DNA from: Liolophura sinensis
Lineage: Eukaryota; Mollusca; Polyplacophora; Chitonida; Chitonidae
Direction: 5' to 3'
NCBI RefSeq assembly: GCF_032854445.1
Contig: NC_088300.1
Location: 20,689,608-20,753,607 of the forward strand
Length of the DNA: 64,000 nucleotides
Part shown: one piece after another, positions 12,721-25,454 of the stretch
Position numbering within the stretch: position 1 is the first letter of the stretch
Layout: each line of letters starts with the position of its first letter
Made by a program: the position numbers and the translations under genes
The notes under the pieces: model-generated
Told to the model about the DNA's origin: nothing
The model's database searches: none
Seen by the model: only the letters and a program-made list of their open reading frames with translations

Positions 12721-13870
12721 GCACAAAGGGATAAAAAAGATAGTGGAGGCTACCTTGACGATCTTCGCTGACACACCCTTCACACAAAATTTGAAATAAA
12801 AAAGTTTTACTACGATCAATCATGACAATACCTGTAATCGATTCAAAACATATACTGATTAGTTCACGGAGTACATGGTTTTCGTATTGCCCAGTAGTCC
12901 TGAATAGCCCTTCATGCCGCGAAAGAGGTTCATTGCTGCTGTCTTGTGTTGTCTAAACGTTATTAGTTTCACGTCGCGCTACAATAATGAAAATACTAAA
13001 ATTTCCCAAAATCGCCTTTCCTGATTATCAGGTGTTGTGAATTTGTGATTCAGCGATCTTTCTGAAAGCCGACCGACAATTTTGCATGATCGGAGCATCA
13101 TTGGTTTGAATCTTAGTTCCACTAGATATTTAAACCGGAAAGTTTATTTTAGAAACCCTTAATGTAACGCGACGAGAACGTTAAAAAGTTGGACAAATGC
13201 AAGACACTGGAAGTTGTCGGAACTCTGAATCAAGAGATTTTATCATAACTGTTACGTTTTCTCATGAAAGATACGCCCGGCACAGCTTGAGATATCATTA
13301 TAGCATACATTCTTAGGGAACCGAGCGGCATTTTGTGTCTTTACTTTTGAAGACCATGTATCTACCATCGGTTGCTTACACAGAGTGCTCCGGTTTCCGC
13401 CACCCGGAAAGCTGACCTCTAAAGTTAAAGTGAAAACTTCTTCAGCATTGCGTTAAGCCACAACCCGATATACAAATAAATAACATTCTGTTGTTTACGT
13501 GGGACCGTGAGACCAGTACGATTTTACACCAGATATTCACGTCACACAGAGTCGATAGATATGAATTGTTTCTGTGTGTACGCCTGCAAATGATCATCTA
13601 GTTAAATGTGGCTAGGATATAAAAAATATATTAAAATCAGACAGAGGACCCCTATTTCAGGAAACTTCCTTAAATTACTGGAGTCGTTAATATTTGCCTG
13701 GATTATTTCTCGAAAATAACTGAAGTCAAAAACTACGTATAACTAAAGTTGATCTGCTAACACTTCTACTTCGATTAAAAAAAATCACATTGCCATAACG
13801 TTTTATTTCACAATGTTACGTGAACCCGGATAAAGAGCCTCAAAATATCTATAAAATATATATTAAGGGG
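12721..13870. other. gene-free stretch
   Basis: No recognisable gene, RNA or repeat. It may include the unrecognised 5' part of the LINE to its left. Confidence 0.4.
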
Positions 13871-13876
13871 ACAGTA

Positions 13877-14305
13877 CCCTCACTGCTGGGTTGGAAACCT
13901 GGGGACAGTAACTCACTGCTGGGCTGGAAACCTGGGGACAGTACGCCACTGCTGCGTTGGAAACCTGGGGACAGTAACTCACTGCTGGGCTGGAAACCTG
14001 GGGACAGTACGCCACTGCTGCGTTGGAAACCTGTGGACAGTAACTCACTGCTGGGCTGGAAACCTGGGGACAGTACGCCACTGCTGCGTTGGAAACCTGG
14101 GGACAGTAACTCACTGCTGGGCTGGAAACCTGGGGACAGTAACTCACTGCTGGGCTGGAAACCTGGGGACAGTAACTCACTGCTGGGCTGGAAACCTGAG
14201 GACAGTACGCCACTGCTGGGCTGGAAACCTGGGGACAGTAACTCACTGCTGGGCTGGAAACCTGGGGACAGTACGCCACTGCTGCGTTGGAAACCTGGAT
14301 CCTTC
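13877..14305. repeat. 33-bp minisatellite, 13 copies
   Basis: Thirteen head-to-tail 33-bp units containing GGACAGTA and TGGAAACCTG. Two unit types mostly alternate: one with ACTCACTGCTGGGCTGG and one with CGCCACTGCTGCGTTGG, giving a 66-bp dimer over much of the array. Since 33 is divisible by three, the plus strand reads as an 11-residue repeat around LLGWKPGDS and two minus-strand frames are also open. Openness in several frames, no domain and no splice context argue against a gene. Confidence 0.95.
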
Positions 14306-15347
14306 TTGTTGCACATTATCGTTACTTAATTTATTCGCTTGTTGTTTAATGTCATAACCAAAAAAATTTAAGCAGGCTACTAGTTTGTTCAGACCTGCAG
14401 TTAGTTTTGATGGGCAAAACAACAAAATAAGGATTTGCGCTGACGTAATTTATTGATAAAATGACATGAAATTAAGTCCTGTGAACCTTAGAAAACATAA
14501 ATTAAAAACAATTTATTACATTAAGGATAACCTGCACAGAGTGCATTCTGCCCAGTATGTAATATGTTACATGATAGGTAGTTCTGATCCATATGTGTTT
14601 CTCAGTACTTCATAGAGGTGCCCATAATGTAACATACCTGCAATCATTTGGAATATATTCTCACTATGTGTTAAAGTACGGGTGGCAAGTGCTAACCATA
14701 GAGTAATAATTATTACATTACAGGATTTTATTACACCACGGACGTCTACAGTTCGAATATTCAGAAAAATCACTATTTATGTTTCTTACTTAGACATGTT
14801 GTTTGTTCGTTCTGAGAAAAAAAAGAAGAAGAAAATCAATGCTGACAAAACCAAATGCTAGAACTGTTGCATACGGAGAGAAGAAAAGGGAACAGGTTGA
14901 ACTGAATATCAAGGATGGCATAGGCAAATATTACTACTATGATTTAGCTGAAGGGAAGCTTATAGGTTGACCCCTCATGGGCAACGTCTCATCCATATAG
15001 TGGCAATTTCACAGAGGAAGTGAAACGAGCTTGGGCTAGTTACAAACATTGTTTATCAGAGAGAAAGAAGGAAGTGGAAGATGCAGGTTCTCCTCTGCCC
15101 CCTTCCCTTCTTTTGTCTTCTCTTCTTCTTTTGTCTTCCCTTCTTTCTCTCTACTCGGCACGATGTGGCTGAAATATTACCAATATGGCGTTTCATTCAT
15201 TCATTCTTTCTCTCTGATAAACAAAAAATCAATTTATTGGAGATTTTGATAAAGCAGAGACTTTATCGCAAATAAACACCTTGTTTTCCAGTGGATGGAT
15301 ATAAGTCTCTCACTCTGTCATGACAGGGAATAGGTTAAACGATGCTT
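14306..15347. other. gene-free stretch
   Basis: AT-rich sequence with a pyrimidine-rich TTCTTTTGTCTTC repeat around 15105-15150. No exon or RNA gene is recognised. Confidence 0.45.
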
Positions 15348-16820
15348 TCATCTGACATTTTTCTCTCTTCGCTGTAGCTGGAGGGTTATACTTGGCACAG
15401 CAATAGCCATCGCAGCGGTCTCGCCAATCGTTTTTAACGCCAAGGAACGGAGGCGTCCTCCTCTGCTAGAAATCTTACGTTGGACGAGAACAGGGAGACC
15501 CCAAGCATGAATTAACCTCGGATATCTCCAAGACAAGCGACGGTTCTGCGCCTCCGTGTCGTTGGCGGAGGTAGACTTATACTCCTCCAGAACGTCCCTG
15601 CTCACCAAGTCCTCCCGTGAGAATAGGGAGCTGCCTTCAAAGTTCCTGGACCCGCCTGTAGACATCTGACTGACGCTGCTGCGAGGTTCAGGGACTGGAC
15701 TTACCTGGAATGTTTGCACATTAATACGTTTGGATCTGTCACAAGTGAACCAGCATAGACCTGTCCTTATGTGACTGTTGCCAAAACCGTGTAGAAAAGG
15801 GTCCAGCAGAGTATGGCTGAACAGCAGGATGTGAGAAAAGATTTGGAAGAAAGATGGCGGCTCATTTGGATTCCAAAATCTTAGCGCGCCATGAGAATAG
15901 ACACGAAATATGGAGTGAAGCAGATTGTGTAGGTGGACATGGCCAAGAGGTGGACGCGGGCTGCCTTCACACCGATTAGACGACGAGGCCGAGGTGCTCG
16001 TGTTATGTCGTTAACGCTGCCGTTCATTTGTTGTTCATTTATGACAAAAATCCTACTGTTGGCCCATCGCAATCTATGCTTTCTGGTCACAACATAGATG
16101 GAGCAATACATTTTGACCATAACGATTGCACGGTAATATAAAGCAAAGGATGATGTAAAGGAAATAAAATATTTCGCTAACTGAGCTTGAAAAGGGGCAT
16201 AGAACGAGGCTGTAGAGACAGACATTCCAGCACGGCGAAGGTTCTTTCAGTAGTAATGGGATTGGAGCGTATCCGATAACAGAGGAGAGAATCCAGACTA
16301 TCATCACCTTGATGGCCATGTTCTGGAAAGTTGTTCTGCTTTTGTATGTGGAGAAATTGACGATGTACTTGTAGCGGTCTGTGCTGAGAAGGGCAATGTT
16401 CCAGATGCTGGCTGCGCGCAGTATTGTAAATGCCGTGGTGGACAGCCGGCTGATCACGATTAGAGTGTCAAGTGACCAGGGTAGAAGCTTGAGGGCTACC
16501 GTGGACTGACAAAATCCAGCTATAAGCAAATTTAAGATGACCTGGTGTAGCATCAGTACGTGGCACGGGTCGCCGGTGAAGATGGCTTGAGGCGGGCGAC
16601 TCGGACGAATAACGTACTGTTCAAGAAAACATTCATACATAGTACAATAACCTGCAAGACCAAGAGGATCACACACCAAGGATTCGCCTGGGACAGACAG
16701 CTCGGGTGGAGTGACATCAAAGTCACATAGTGTGTTGTTGTGGCTCAGTGTGCGCTGCATGTCAGTAGCGTTCACACGTGAGAAACTGCAGAAGTTTTCG
16801 GACAGATCGCTCGACTTCAA
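15348..16820 (-). pseudogene. class A G-protein-coupled receptor, intronless, frame-disrupted
   Basis: All seven transmembrane segments can be read in order, but in two alternating frames. From 16820 an N-terminus with two N-glycosylation sequons (NAT, NNT) is in frame a. TM1 (VILLVLQVIVLCMNVFLNS) is in frame b, 16717-16553. TM2 (LNLLIAGFCQSTVAL), TM3 with the DRY motif (LLSTDRYKYIV), TM4 and the start of TM5 (IILCFILPC) are in frame a. The end of TM5 (MVKMYCSIYVVTRKHR), loop 3 and TM6 (ICFTPYFVSI) are in frame b, 16130-15885. TM7 (LLFSHTLLDPFLHGFGN) and a Ser-rich tail ending at 15348 are in frame a. That needs four frame changes, yet no stop interrupts the composite path and no intron space exists. 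The NPxxY motif is degenerate (DPFLH). The ligand class is not recognisable. A young pseudogene fits best; clustered assembly indels are the alternative. Confidence 0.85.
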
Positions 16821-16849
16821 AATAAAGTTTCACGGTGGTTCTCTTGCAT

Positions 16850-17900
16850 ATGGTGCTGGCTACGAATAAAGCGCTCGAAATAAACACGAACCAGTGGAGT
16901 TCACAATAGAAAAGCTAAATGTCAGTAAATTGCTCTTGAGTTGAGAAAATACGAACGAAGCCTTTAAACTGATGGTCTAGAGGTGAGATTAAAGAGCTCA
17001 AAATATGAAAGAAGTCCTTTGTGGACAGCACGAATCCGTCTAGAACAATGTTCTTGAATTAAAGTAGTACTAACATTTGCAGATAGTCCTGGTAGTCAGT
17101 CAAGCACAGGATGACTTTCTTCATTTGAGGTTGAAGTGTTCAAAATATACATGCAGCCTTGGTAGTCAGCACAAATGGGTTGAGTACAGGATGAAGGTCA
17201 TAAGTTATAAGTGAGGCCCTTGTGATCAGCACGAATAAGTCAAGTCCAGGATGAAGTTCACAAGTTATAAGTGAAGTGCACAAAATAAGCACGAGGCCCT
17301 TGTGATCAGCACGAATAAGTCAAGTCCAGGATGAAGTTCACAAGTTATAAGTGAAGTGTACAAAATAGGCACGAGGCCCTTGTGATCAGCACGAATAAGT
17401 CAAGTCCAGGATGAAGTTCACAAGTTATAAGTGAAGTGTACAAAATAGTCACGAGGCCCTTGTGATCAGCACGAATAAGTCAAGTCCAGGATGAAGTTCA
17501 CAAGTTATAAGTGAAGTGTACAAAATAGGCACGAGGCCCTTGTGATCAGCACGAATAAGTCAAGTCCAGGATGAAGTTCACAAGTTATAAGTGAAGTGTA
17601 CAAAATAAGCACGAGGCCCTTGTGATCAGCACGAATAAGTCAAGTCCAGGATGAAGTTCACAAGTTATAAGTGAAGTGTACAAAATAGGCACGAGGCCCT
17701 TGTGATCAGCACGAATAAGTCAAGTCCAGGATGAAGTTCACAAGTTATAAGTGAAGTGTACAAAATAGGCACGAGGCCCTTGTGATCAGCACGAATAAGT
17801 CAAGTCCAGGATGATGTTCACAAGTTATAAGTGAAGTGTACAAAATAGGCACGAGGCCCTTGTGATCAGCACGAATAAGTCAAGTCCAGGATGAAGTTGG
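16850..17900. repeat. 80-bp minisatellite upstream of the GPCR
   Basis: A near-perfect array of 80-bp units marked by ACGAGGCCCTTGTGATCAGC at 17291, 17371, 17451, 17531, 17611, 17691, 17771 and 17851, preceded by a decayed unit at about 17207. Diverged relatives (CAGCACGAATCCGTC, CAGTCAAGCACAGGATGA) extend left to about 16850, right up to the GPCR start. The array therefore occupies the 5' flank of that minus-strand gene. Confidence 0.9.
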
Positions 17901-18842
17901 CCAATTCTAGTTGAATGTGATCGATGTAAAGATGAAGCTCTTACTGTAACATCTGAGCTGAGAAAAAAAATATTCAGAGTTGAACATGGACTTGTTATAG
18001 CTCTTACAGAACAACAGCCTCATCTTCAGCCGTAGTATTATTAGTATTATTTTCTGTAAGGATTTACACGTACGTGCAATTCTTCTGTTCGTTGAAGAAT
18101 AATCTTGTCCGTATTTGCTCCTCTTTGGCTCCTGTTTTTGGGTTTAACCCTTGGGTGTATTAAGATACCCCTGTGCATGAACAATGCATGAATCTTTTGG
18201 TTGTCTGCGACCTCCCAGTGTTGATCCTCGTGGTGTGGTGCTCCTCAATAAATCTGTTTGCCTGGAATCTGTCATCTTATCTGCAGAAGTATTCGCTGTT
18301 CGATGCTTTGTCTGTTTATGTTTCAAGCATTATCTTCACATTCACTAGCAGATCCATTCCCTGTCCATCTCGCTGATTATTAGCATTATCATTTATCATA
18401 CCAGTGCTTCCATACTTTCTTTTGTGTGCAGTTTGGAACCATGGGATCACTTCCCACTCTTTCTACTGACTAACGATCTACGTTAACACATCTTCATATA
18501 TTCAGACTGTTTGCATGTATCGATCTGCGAATATTACAATGTGTTAAATGACCATCAAGATTTATCAATGTGTTAACATGCGATAGCACCCAGTGATAAT
18601 TACATGGCATAACATATCGATTAGTTCTGACATTTCGTGGATTATATACTTTTAAAAACCATGCTGGATATTCTTTGCTGGCAATGTTTTTTTTTTCATC
18701 TAATACTTCCACACGTCGACCCCTTGAACTCTGTCGTGTATTACATGTATTTTAGCCAATCGCTTTGATAGAGCGCCAACCAACATCCAGAAATAACGGT
18801 TTGGGATATAAACCGCTAATACCCCTTGGGATGGCCAATCTG
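17901..18842. other. gene-free stretch
   Basis: No exon, RNA gene or repeat family is recognised. Confidence 0.4.
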
Positions 18843-19173
18843 ATTTTATTTATTTTTAGGATTGATGTTTAACGCTCTGTACTCCAGAATTTATCACTCG
18901 TATATAGCGCTGGTCATATTAATTGGTAGCGGAAAGCGGTGTAAAACAATTATCAACCACCACCTCCAGGCTTAACACAGCAGTCAAACCAGAGAAAACT
19001 GGATTCGAACAGCCCACTTTATTGATCGGCACGGCGAGAGAGTGTTTAACTGCTTGATCCAGCAACACATACATATATCCCTCGTTCTGCCCAGTTTCCT
19101 CCCACAGTAATATATAAGAGCGAAATATTCTTGACTACGAAGTCAAACACCAATCAAATAAATAGATAAATAG
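18843..19173. mobile_element. two SINE-type fragments, opposite orientation
   Basis: At 18843-19070 a diverged element reads on the minus strand: on the plus strand it starts with a TTTATTTTTAGGATTGATGT tail and later shows GGATTCGAAC, the complement of a tRNA B-box (GTTCGAATCC). At 19080-19173 a plus-strand SINE tail follows, with CAGTTTCCTCCCACAGTAAT, GAAATATTCTTGA and AACACCAATCAAATAAATAG, matching the 3' tail of the SINE family at 29.7-31 kb. Confidence 0.6.
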
Positions 19174-19398
19174 AATATATCAAGCGTTATGATATAGCAC
19201 ACAGGCGTGATATTGTCAATACATACACAACTTAAAACCGCGCCCGTGGTCTCAACAAGACGAAAAACGTGGAATCAATTTTATGAAACTGCACATATTT
19301 CCTGACAGAGGTAGTTGTATCTCAGCGATTTCGGCGTTGATATTTTACCACGTATAATTAATCATCAGTGCACACTGTGAAAGTGACTTTCTTAGTTC

Positions 19399-19404
19399 TT
19401 TATT
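19399..19404 (-). promoter_or_regulatory. candidate poly(A) signal for DNPH1
   Basis: AATAAA on the minus strand about 245 bases past the DNPH1 stop codon, which implies a short 3' UTR. No transcript end was available to confirm use. Confidence 0.4.
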
Positions 19405-19646
19405 TATATCCACCAATACTGTGAACCTTTGAGTCGTAATAACAAAAAAGCTTCAAAAACATCGATTTTCACATTCTACATCTGGTCACAATTAATTAAT
19501 CAAAACAACTACAGGAGGCAGCTAGTTTTCTACCATTAGCGTATAGTGCTTAAGGGTGGGATAATCTCAACTAAGCAGATATATGGACAATAGTTTCTAT
19601 ACAAATATATGGTTATAAATTAATTTAGATATATACCACAAATATA

Positions 19647-22600
19647 TTAAAGAGATTTAAAAAATTCTGCGAATATTCCATCGATTTCTTCTTCTTTATA
19701 TCGTTTAAATATGACGGACTTGCCGTCGTCACATCCTCCTACCATGGCGGAGACCTCTGTAACAGATAAAAGAATACGTTGCTAACACATTACATTTACA
19801 CATTGAACATGTATTTGCAGTGTTACTCAGGCAAGTTAAATAATATGGAGCTCACAGGTTGTAGTTATAGTATATACTATACGCAAAGTACTAAATGAAA
19901 ACAAAAAGTATGGATGTCGTTGAAAAATAGACAGGTAAAGTCCATTGAAATATTGAAGAACGCCATGTTTGCTTATTCAAAAGAGTACAGTATAGTTGTA
20001 GTAAATTTTGAACTTTACTTTATTGACTTTATTAAGGGCCAACTTTTACGCACTCTATTCCACACCAGCTATCAGTCCAGCCTTGGCGCTTGGATCTGGA
20101 CCCTGTGCATTTTAGTATATATACTGTACTATATATGAAGAGTTAATAAAGATAAAACTAATGTACCTCTGATATCTACCGTCAGTCCTGATTATATTAT
20201 TTACTGATAGGCTATTTACCTTTACAGATGTTAATGTTTATACAACAGTGAAAAGGCTTATACAGGAAAGAAACCGGACAGAAAAAATTCCTCACATAGA
20301 GCTGCAGGTGAAATAGCGAGCGTTGGATTCGAACACACCACCTCAACAACATTTAGCCTTCTCACATGGATTTCTTCCTAATGTCTTTCCTTGATTCCCT
20401 TATATATTTGTCCTGTGCACTACTGGTACATATTCACGTTTTGAAGCGTACTCAAAGTAATTAATGCCAGAAATATTTTACTTGGGAATTCTAATACTGA
20501 CTTTTTAATCTATTTAGTGTTACTCAGGAATGAATAAAAGTTCATTCACTGGATCTGACTGGCATTATATTTTAGAGCGTAGTTTGCCTTTAACGTATTC
20601 CACGTAGTTTTGGTTTGTACGACACGGAGTTCAAAGTTCATGGCCATGTCTTCTTTTCATTAATGACGATATCATGTTTTTAGCTTCGCTCCCTATAGAC
20701 ATACTAAATAAGCCTATGTCAATACTGAAATCGAGGTATTGACAATTTTATACATATCACAAAGGTATGACAGAAACATGATTTATTCTGTTGTATATAA
20801 TCCACAGCTAACAAATCTGTTCCTTTCATTGCATGGACTAGTATCGCATAGCCTAACCTTAGAGAACAAAATAGTTCACCACACTTTAGTCCCTATTAAT
20901 ATAGCAAGTGTAGCGAAGTGGATGCAACTGACGTTGAAATGGATGGGTTGTCATTCACCTAAAATGATTCCTTGTCACCCGCATAAATCAGCTGTATGAA
21001 ACATTCACAGAATACTTTCAGAGCATGAGAGGTGCATACATATTTGACCACGCAAAGATCCACCGCTACTTATAAAGACCAGGACACAAATATCTGTAGA
21101 AACATGCCCATAGCTGCTCCAGTCACGCAGGGTGAGCATAATATTGTACTCGTGCATAATGCCTGTGTCAAGCTGGGGAAATGTGTGTTGGTGTGTGTGT
21201 GGTGGTGGGAGGTTGGTGGGGACGAACTAATTGGCGCTTAACCTTATTCAAGGCAAACACCGACTAATTAAATATCGCTGGTACAGCAGCCTGACATTCG
21301 CTACAAACCATACTTAATACACCCTAATATCGTTACTAAACTGCTTTGTAAGGTCACATTTTTAACACTTTAACGCTGCGCCTAAGGTTACATTTGGAAA
21401 GCTTTCATGTATTCATTTACTTCATCTGACTCATTTTGTTGTACGTCGAACAAGAATATTACTGGCATTTGATAGATATGTTTCTGTGGAGGCTGAAGAC
21501 TGGGTAACTCTCATCGGGCAACACAGTTGCAAGAGAGCTATGCCGGGGAAACAGCTCCAAACTAGACCGCTTCCCTTCGTAACTCTAACAGCTGTGCTGC
21601 ACGATGAGACTTACCCCATTCCTCATTTATTGCTGGCGGAAACCTTGTGTACTCGTTACAACATGCATCCAGAAGGTCCATATAAGCTCTCTGTCAGAGG
21701 GGTAATGTTTGAAAAAGAATGAAAAATGAATATATTGCCGAAATAGATTCATTAGGGTACTGTGCAAAACCTGTGAGTTTCCTTGCTCAGCGCAGAAGAG
21801 CTGATTACAGCATAAGGCGAAGTCAAGATAAAAATATCAAAAGTTGGAAAAAACAGAATTAAGAAAAGTCTAGCATCAATAAAATAAAGACAAAATGAGT
21901 TGGGGAACAAACTGGAGAAACTGATGTACTTTGGAAATAAAGTGTTAAAACGTTAAAACGTTCAGGTTGCACAGACCCGCGATAACGGTACAGAACTTCA
22001 TACCTTTCCCAGTGTCCGGTCTAAACACACAGAGGACTGGTTTCTTCATACCGATAGCTCTGCCTATCTCGTAGCCCACTCCCATGGATGTCTGTGTCAC
22101 TTCGGCAACAACCGCTGAAAAGATAATATCAACTTTATAGAAAATGTTTACAGACATCCTGCCATCTAACTAATACATTTTTAAAGCCAATAATTGCAAA
22201 AACTGCTTTAGGAGCTGTTTTGTAGCTCAGTTTTCCCAAAGTTATCGTCTGAATAAAGTTTTATAATATAGAGCAAGCTAGGATCATAATGTGGTAAATT
22301 TCCATAAAACTGGATACTACTCCTGTTCCCTAGACCAGGCAATGTATCTAAGGTGGTGCCTGTTTCCGTCATGGGACAAGAGCCCCATGATCAGGCATAT
22401 TCCCAAGATGGTGCCTGTTGCCCCTCATTTAAATGTGTTCCATAATCAGGTGCTTTCCAAGATAGTGCCTGTTACCCGTCTTTCGACAAGAGCCCCATTA
22501 TCAGGCATATTCCCTAGATGGTGCCTGCTGCCCCTCATTGTAAATGCGCTCCATAATCAGGTACTCTTCTAGATGGTGTCTGTTGCCAGTTATTGTGAGA

Positions 22601-25454
22601 GTGCTCCATAATCAGGTACTTTCCAAGATGGTGCCTGTTTCCACTGATGGCGTATATGATGTGTGATCAGGGATGTTTCAAAATTGTTATTTATTCCCAG
22701 TGACGGTGCAGCTGCTCCGTTAACAGACAATTTTCCAGAAGGTGCCTGATCCCCGTAGTAGTATATGTTCTGTGACGAGGCATGGTCCAAAGGCGAGGAC
22801 TATACCTCCTAATAGGGCATGTACACCATGAAATGTTCCCAAGATCCCGTATGTGCTTTGCAATACTGTATTGTAGGATATGATCATTTTCTTTCACATT
22901 GAGCTTACTGTATCTTCACTACGAAGGTAGAGGTGTCCAACGGTTGCTAAACCCTGATTCACGCCTTGACACTGAAGTAAGCAGTATAGCCCATGAGCGA
23001 ATAAGCCTCGGGAAGATAATCTTTGACATTATGTAATCATAACAGCAGTTTGTGACTTTCGTGAAGGTGTGCCATCATCATCACTGTGTGTAACACCTGG
23101 TGCAGAGTGTAATCCTCATGACGTGTGTAACTATCGGGAAGGCGTGCCATCATTATTACTGTGTGTAACACCTGATACAGAGTGTAATCATAACGTGTGT
23201 AACTCTCATAAAGGTGTGCCATCATCACTACTGTGTGTAACATTTATGACAGTGTATTGCTCTTAATAGTGTGTAACTCTCATGGAGGTGCTCTGTCATC
23301 ACAAATTGTGTGCAACATCTATGACAGTATATAACCCTTACAACAGAGTGTAAATCCCATGAGAGACAACGCCCATGTGTAACACTGCGTAAACCCCAGT
23401 GACAGTGCCTAACCACCCTAACAGTGCCTAACCATCCTAACAGTGTCTAACCATCCTAACAGTGCCTAACTATCCTAACACTCTAAACAGGAGCACCATG
23501 TTAAGAATACACAAGTATTAATTCAATAAAATTCTACCGATTGTTATTATTATTTATAATCAGACTAACGCCGTTACCCCTGTTTAGATTTACAATGTGG
23601 GAGGCGCCACATTTAACCGGTAGCCATATTGTTAACCCTAAAAGAAACTTCCTCAGACACAAAGCAACATCCCATTCCTCACAAAATAAAAGAGGAATTA
23701 AGTCATAGCCTAAGGAAGGAAAAGAATCTACTATAAAACAGTCTCCACAACAAAACATTTTACTGACCTATGCAACAAATCCGACACCATGCAGCAAACA
23801 ACAACAAACTAGTAAAAGTTTACCATATATACTTTCATCATGCTATGAAGAAAAAAGATGAAAATTTGAAAAATCTCCACAGTCCTATACCGACACAACA
23901 GGGAACATCACACATCATGTAACGTCGTTAAACCTTCGGGACACTAGACCACAAAGCTATAGAAAACATATAGCTGATTAGTAACTTTCGTCGTTTACGT
24001 GTGACAAAATAATTCGACAAAGGATAGCGTCCAGACTTCAAATGGCTGAGAAACCAGCACCAAACCTCGCCTAAAGAAATTAGACAGGACAACGCCCGAG
24101 GGCCCAAGTTAGATCTTTACACTATATTCTTTAGAAATGGTGCTCACTCAGAATTATTAAGCAAACAGTACAGACAGCTTAGCCTACTGGGATGAAAAGC
24201 GGTCAAAAAAAACACAGTCCAGTGAAAACATAGCATCAAACCGGAAGGCAAGGGCGGGGCCATAGCGTTCATGCGCACAACATCTTATATTCAAGAAGTC
24301 AACAGTCATTTGCAAAGTCCCAGATATTATCCCATATAAAAGGAAGTAAAGAACCCATAGAGGAACATATGGCGAATGTATATCGCCCAACAAATTTAGC
24401 ATGATTAATAAGAAGACGAATTCGTTGAAAAGTACTACTCCATCTCCATTAATGTTTGTAATATTCACTGAAGACATTGATAACCTACCAGTACACACAA
24501 ACATTACGCACAGCCTGGAATCCTAAACAAAACAGGTAAACTTTCTATAAAATGTTGCTAAATTACACCTTAACGGATCACCCTCGACCTTCAACTCAGA
24601 ACTGAAAAAATTTTAACGAAATCCTTTAAGAAATGACCACGAAAGTGGCAGACTTCAAACAAATTCAAACCCTTAAAAAAATATTCACCTGAATAAGGTT
24701 CATGGGAGTCTGAAGGCCTAATCGGTACCGCAGAGCATAACCCTCAAGGCAGCGAGTACTAAACTGATGACAGTAAGCTACTTTAATCAGCACACACTCA
24801 CCATCAGCCTGCTCCAGCCAGCTCACATCACGGTCGTGGATCTCCTTATCAGTCATATCTTTCTCATTTTCTGAAAATCAAAATATCACATTTCTCATCA
24901 GCACCATACAAAACAGAATAAAACTTCCAGCTTGATTTGACTTGATTTCATTCACTGAATGGTGTTTAACGCCGTACTCGGGAATTTTTCAACAGCATAC
25001 AGGTTTATTGGAAAACGCAGTGTTTAGCAATTTTTCATTCACATGACGACGAGGAATCATTAAGTGTATGTACATATATTGTGTCTTTTTGTGGCAGGGC
25101 GAGTAAATGCCTGATAGTTGCAGCAAGCCGTAGCTTTAACCATCTGAGCGATCCACAGGAGCAAAGGCAGCGCAATTAATACATGTAGAACAATATGTTG
25201 CCGTGATTACACATGGAAAAATATATTGCACACCAACGGATATCTAGATCGCCGAAGAGATTGGTTGGAGGTTAACTTCGTGTACATATAAACATTGCAA
25301 AAGTACCGATGACGTGAAGATCGCCCACATGTGTGGTGAGCACTGTGCCGTATTTCTCCAGCTTTTTTATGAGTCGGCCGTACAAGTGAGCGTCTTGTCG
25401 CCCTCCGCCGATACTCCCACAAAAGTAGATCTTCATACTCCTTGTTATGATCAC
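19647..25454 (-). CDS. DNPH1: 2'-deoxynucleoside 5'-phosphate N-hydrolase 1 (Rcl family), four exons
   Basis: Splits the N-glycosidic bond of deoxynucleoside monophosphates, freeing the base and deoxyribose 5-phosphate (nucleotide clean-up; known family function). Exons on the minus strand: 25454-25307, 24870-24802, 22114-22004, 19756-19647; every border is AG/GT with matching phase. The likely start is the ATG at 25436-25434, giving 139 aa beginning MKIYFCGSIGGG; the 18 bases before it (VIITRS) may be 5' UTR. Family blocks: YFCGSIGGGRQDA (4-16), VLTTHVGD (32-39), HDRDVSWLEQAD (55-66), AEVTQTSMGVGYEIGRA (70-86), FRPDTGKEVSAMV (97-109). From remembered alignment to rat Rcl, catalytic Asp69 and Glu93 correspond to D58 and E82, and phosphate-binding Ser87 and Ser117 to S76 and S106. 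An upstream non-coding exon with a donor near 25794 is possible. Human DNPH1 is longer (174 aa) mainly at its N-terminus. Confidence 0.93.
20265..20365 (-). mobile_element. possible tRNA-like SINE fragment
   Basis: Lies downstream of the DNPH1 fourth-exon acceptor, within the DNPH1 third intron. The plus strand has GGATTCGAACACACCACCTC, whose complement contains a B-box-like GTTCGAATCC, preceded by an AAACCGGACAGAAAAAATTC-like body as in some invertebrate SINEs. No A-box or tail is clear, so the call is weak. Confidence 0.35.
22330..22805. repeat. degenerate ~55-bp tandem repeat
   Basis: About eight diverged units of 54-57 bp in the second DNPH1 intron, marked by AGATGGTGCCTGTT and CCATAATCAGG variants. 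Copies differ enough that the array is old or no longer homogenised. Confidence 0.75.
23040..23485. repeat. degenerate ~72-75-bp tandem repeat
   Basis: About five diverged units marked by GTGTGTAACACCTG at 23087 and 23162 and GTGTGTAACATTTATGAC at 23234, with GGTGTGCCATCATCA between them. It ends in a short CCTAACAGTGCCTAACCATC repeat (23400-23480). Lies in the same DNPH1 intron as the previous array. Confidence 0.75.
24940..25150 (+). mobile_element. interspersed repeat, family B copy
   Basis: Contains GGTGTTTAACGCCGTACTCG, GGAATTTTTCA, ATGACGACGAGGAATCATTA and TTGTGGCAGGGCGAGTAAAT in the same order as the copies at 8262 and 55042. Located in the first DNPH1 intron between its coding exons. 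Confidence 0.6.

Noticed and set aside
13820-14329. 169-codon plus-strand repetitive frame and two minus-strand companions
   Set aside because: Products of the 33-bp array; openness in three frames reflects the unit sequence rather than selection for a protein.
17207-17897. CRISPR-like array
   Set aside because: Units are directly adjacent 80-bp tandem repeats without unique spacers, in animal nuclear DNA.
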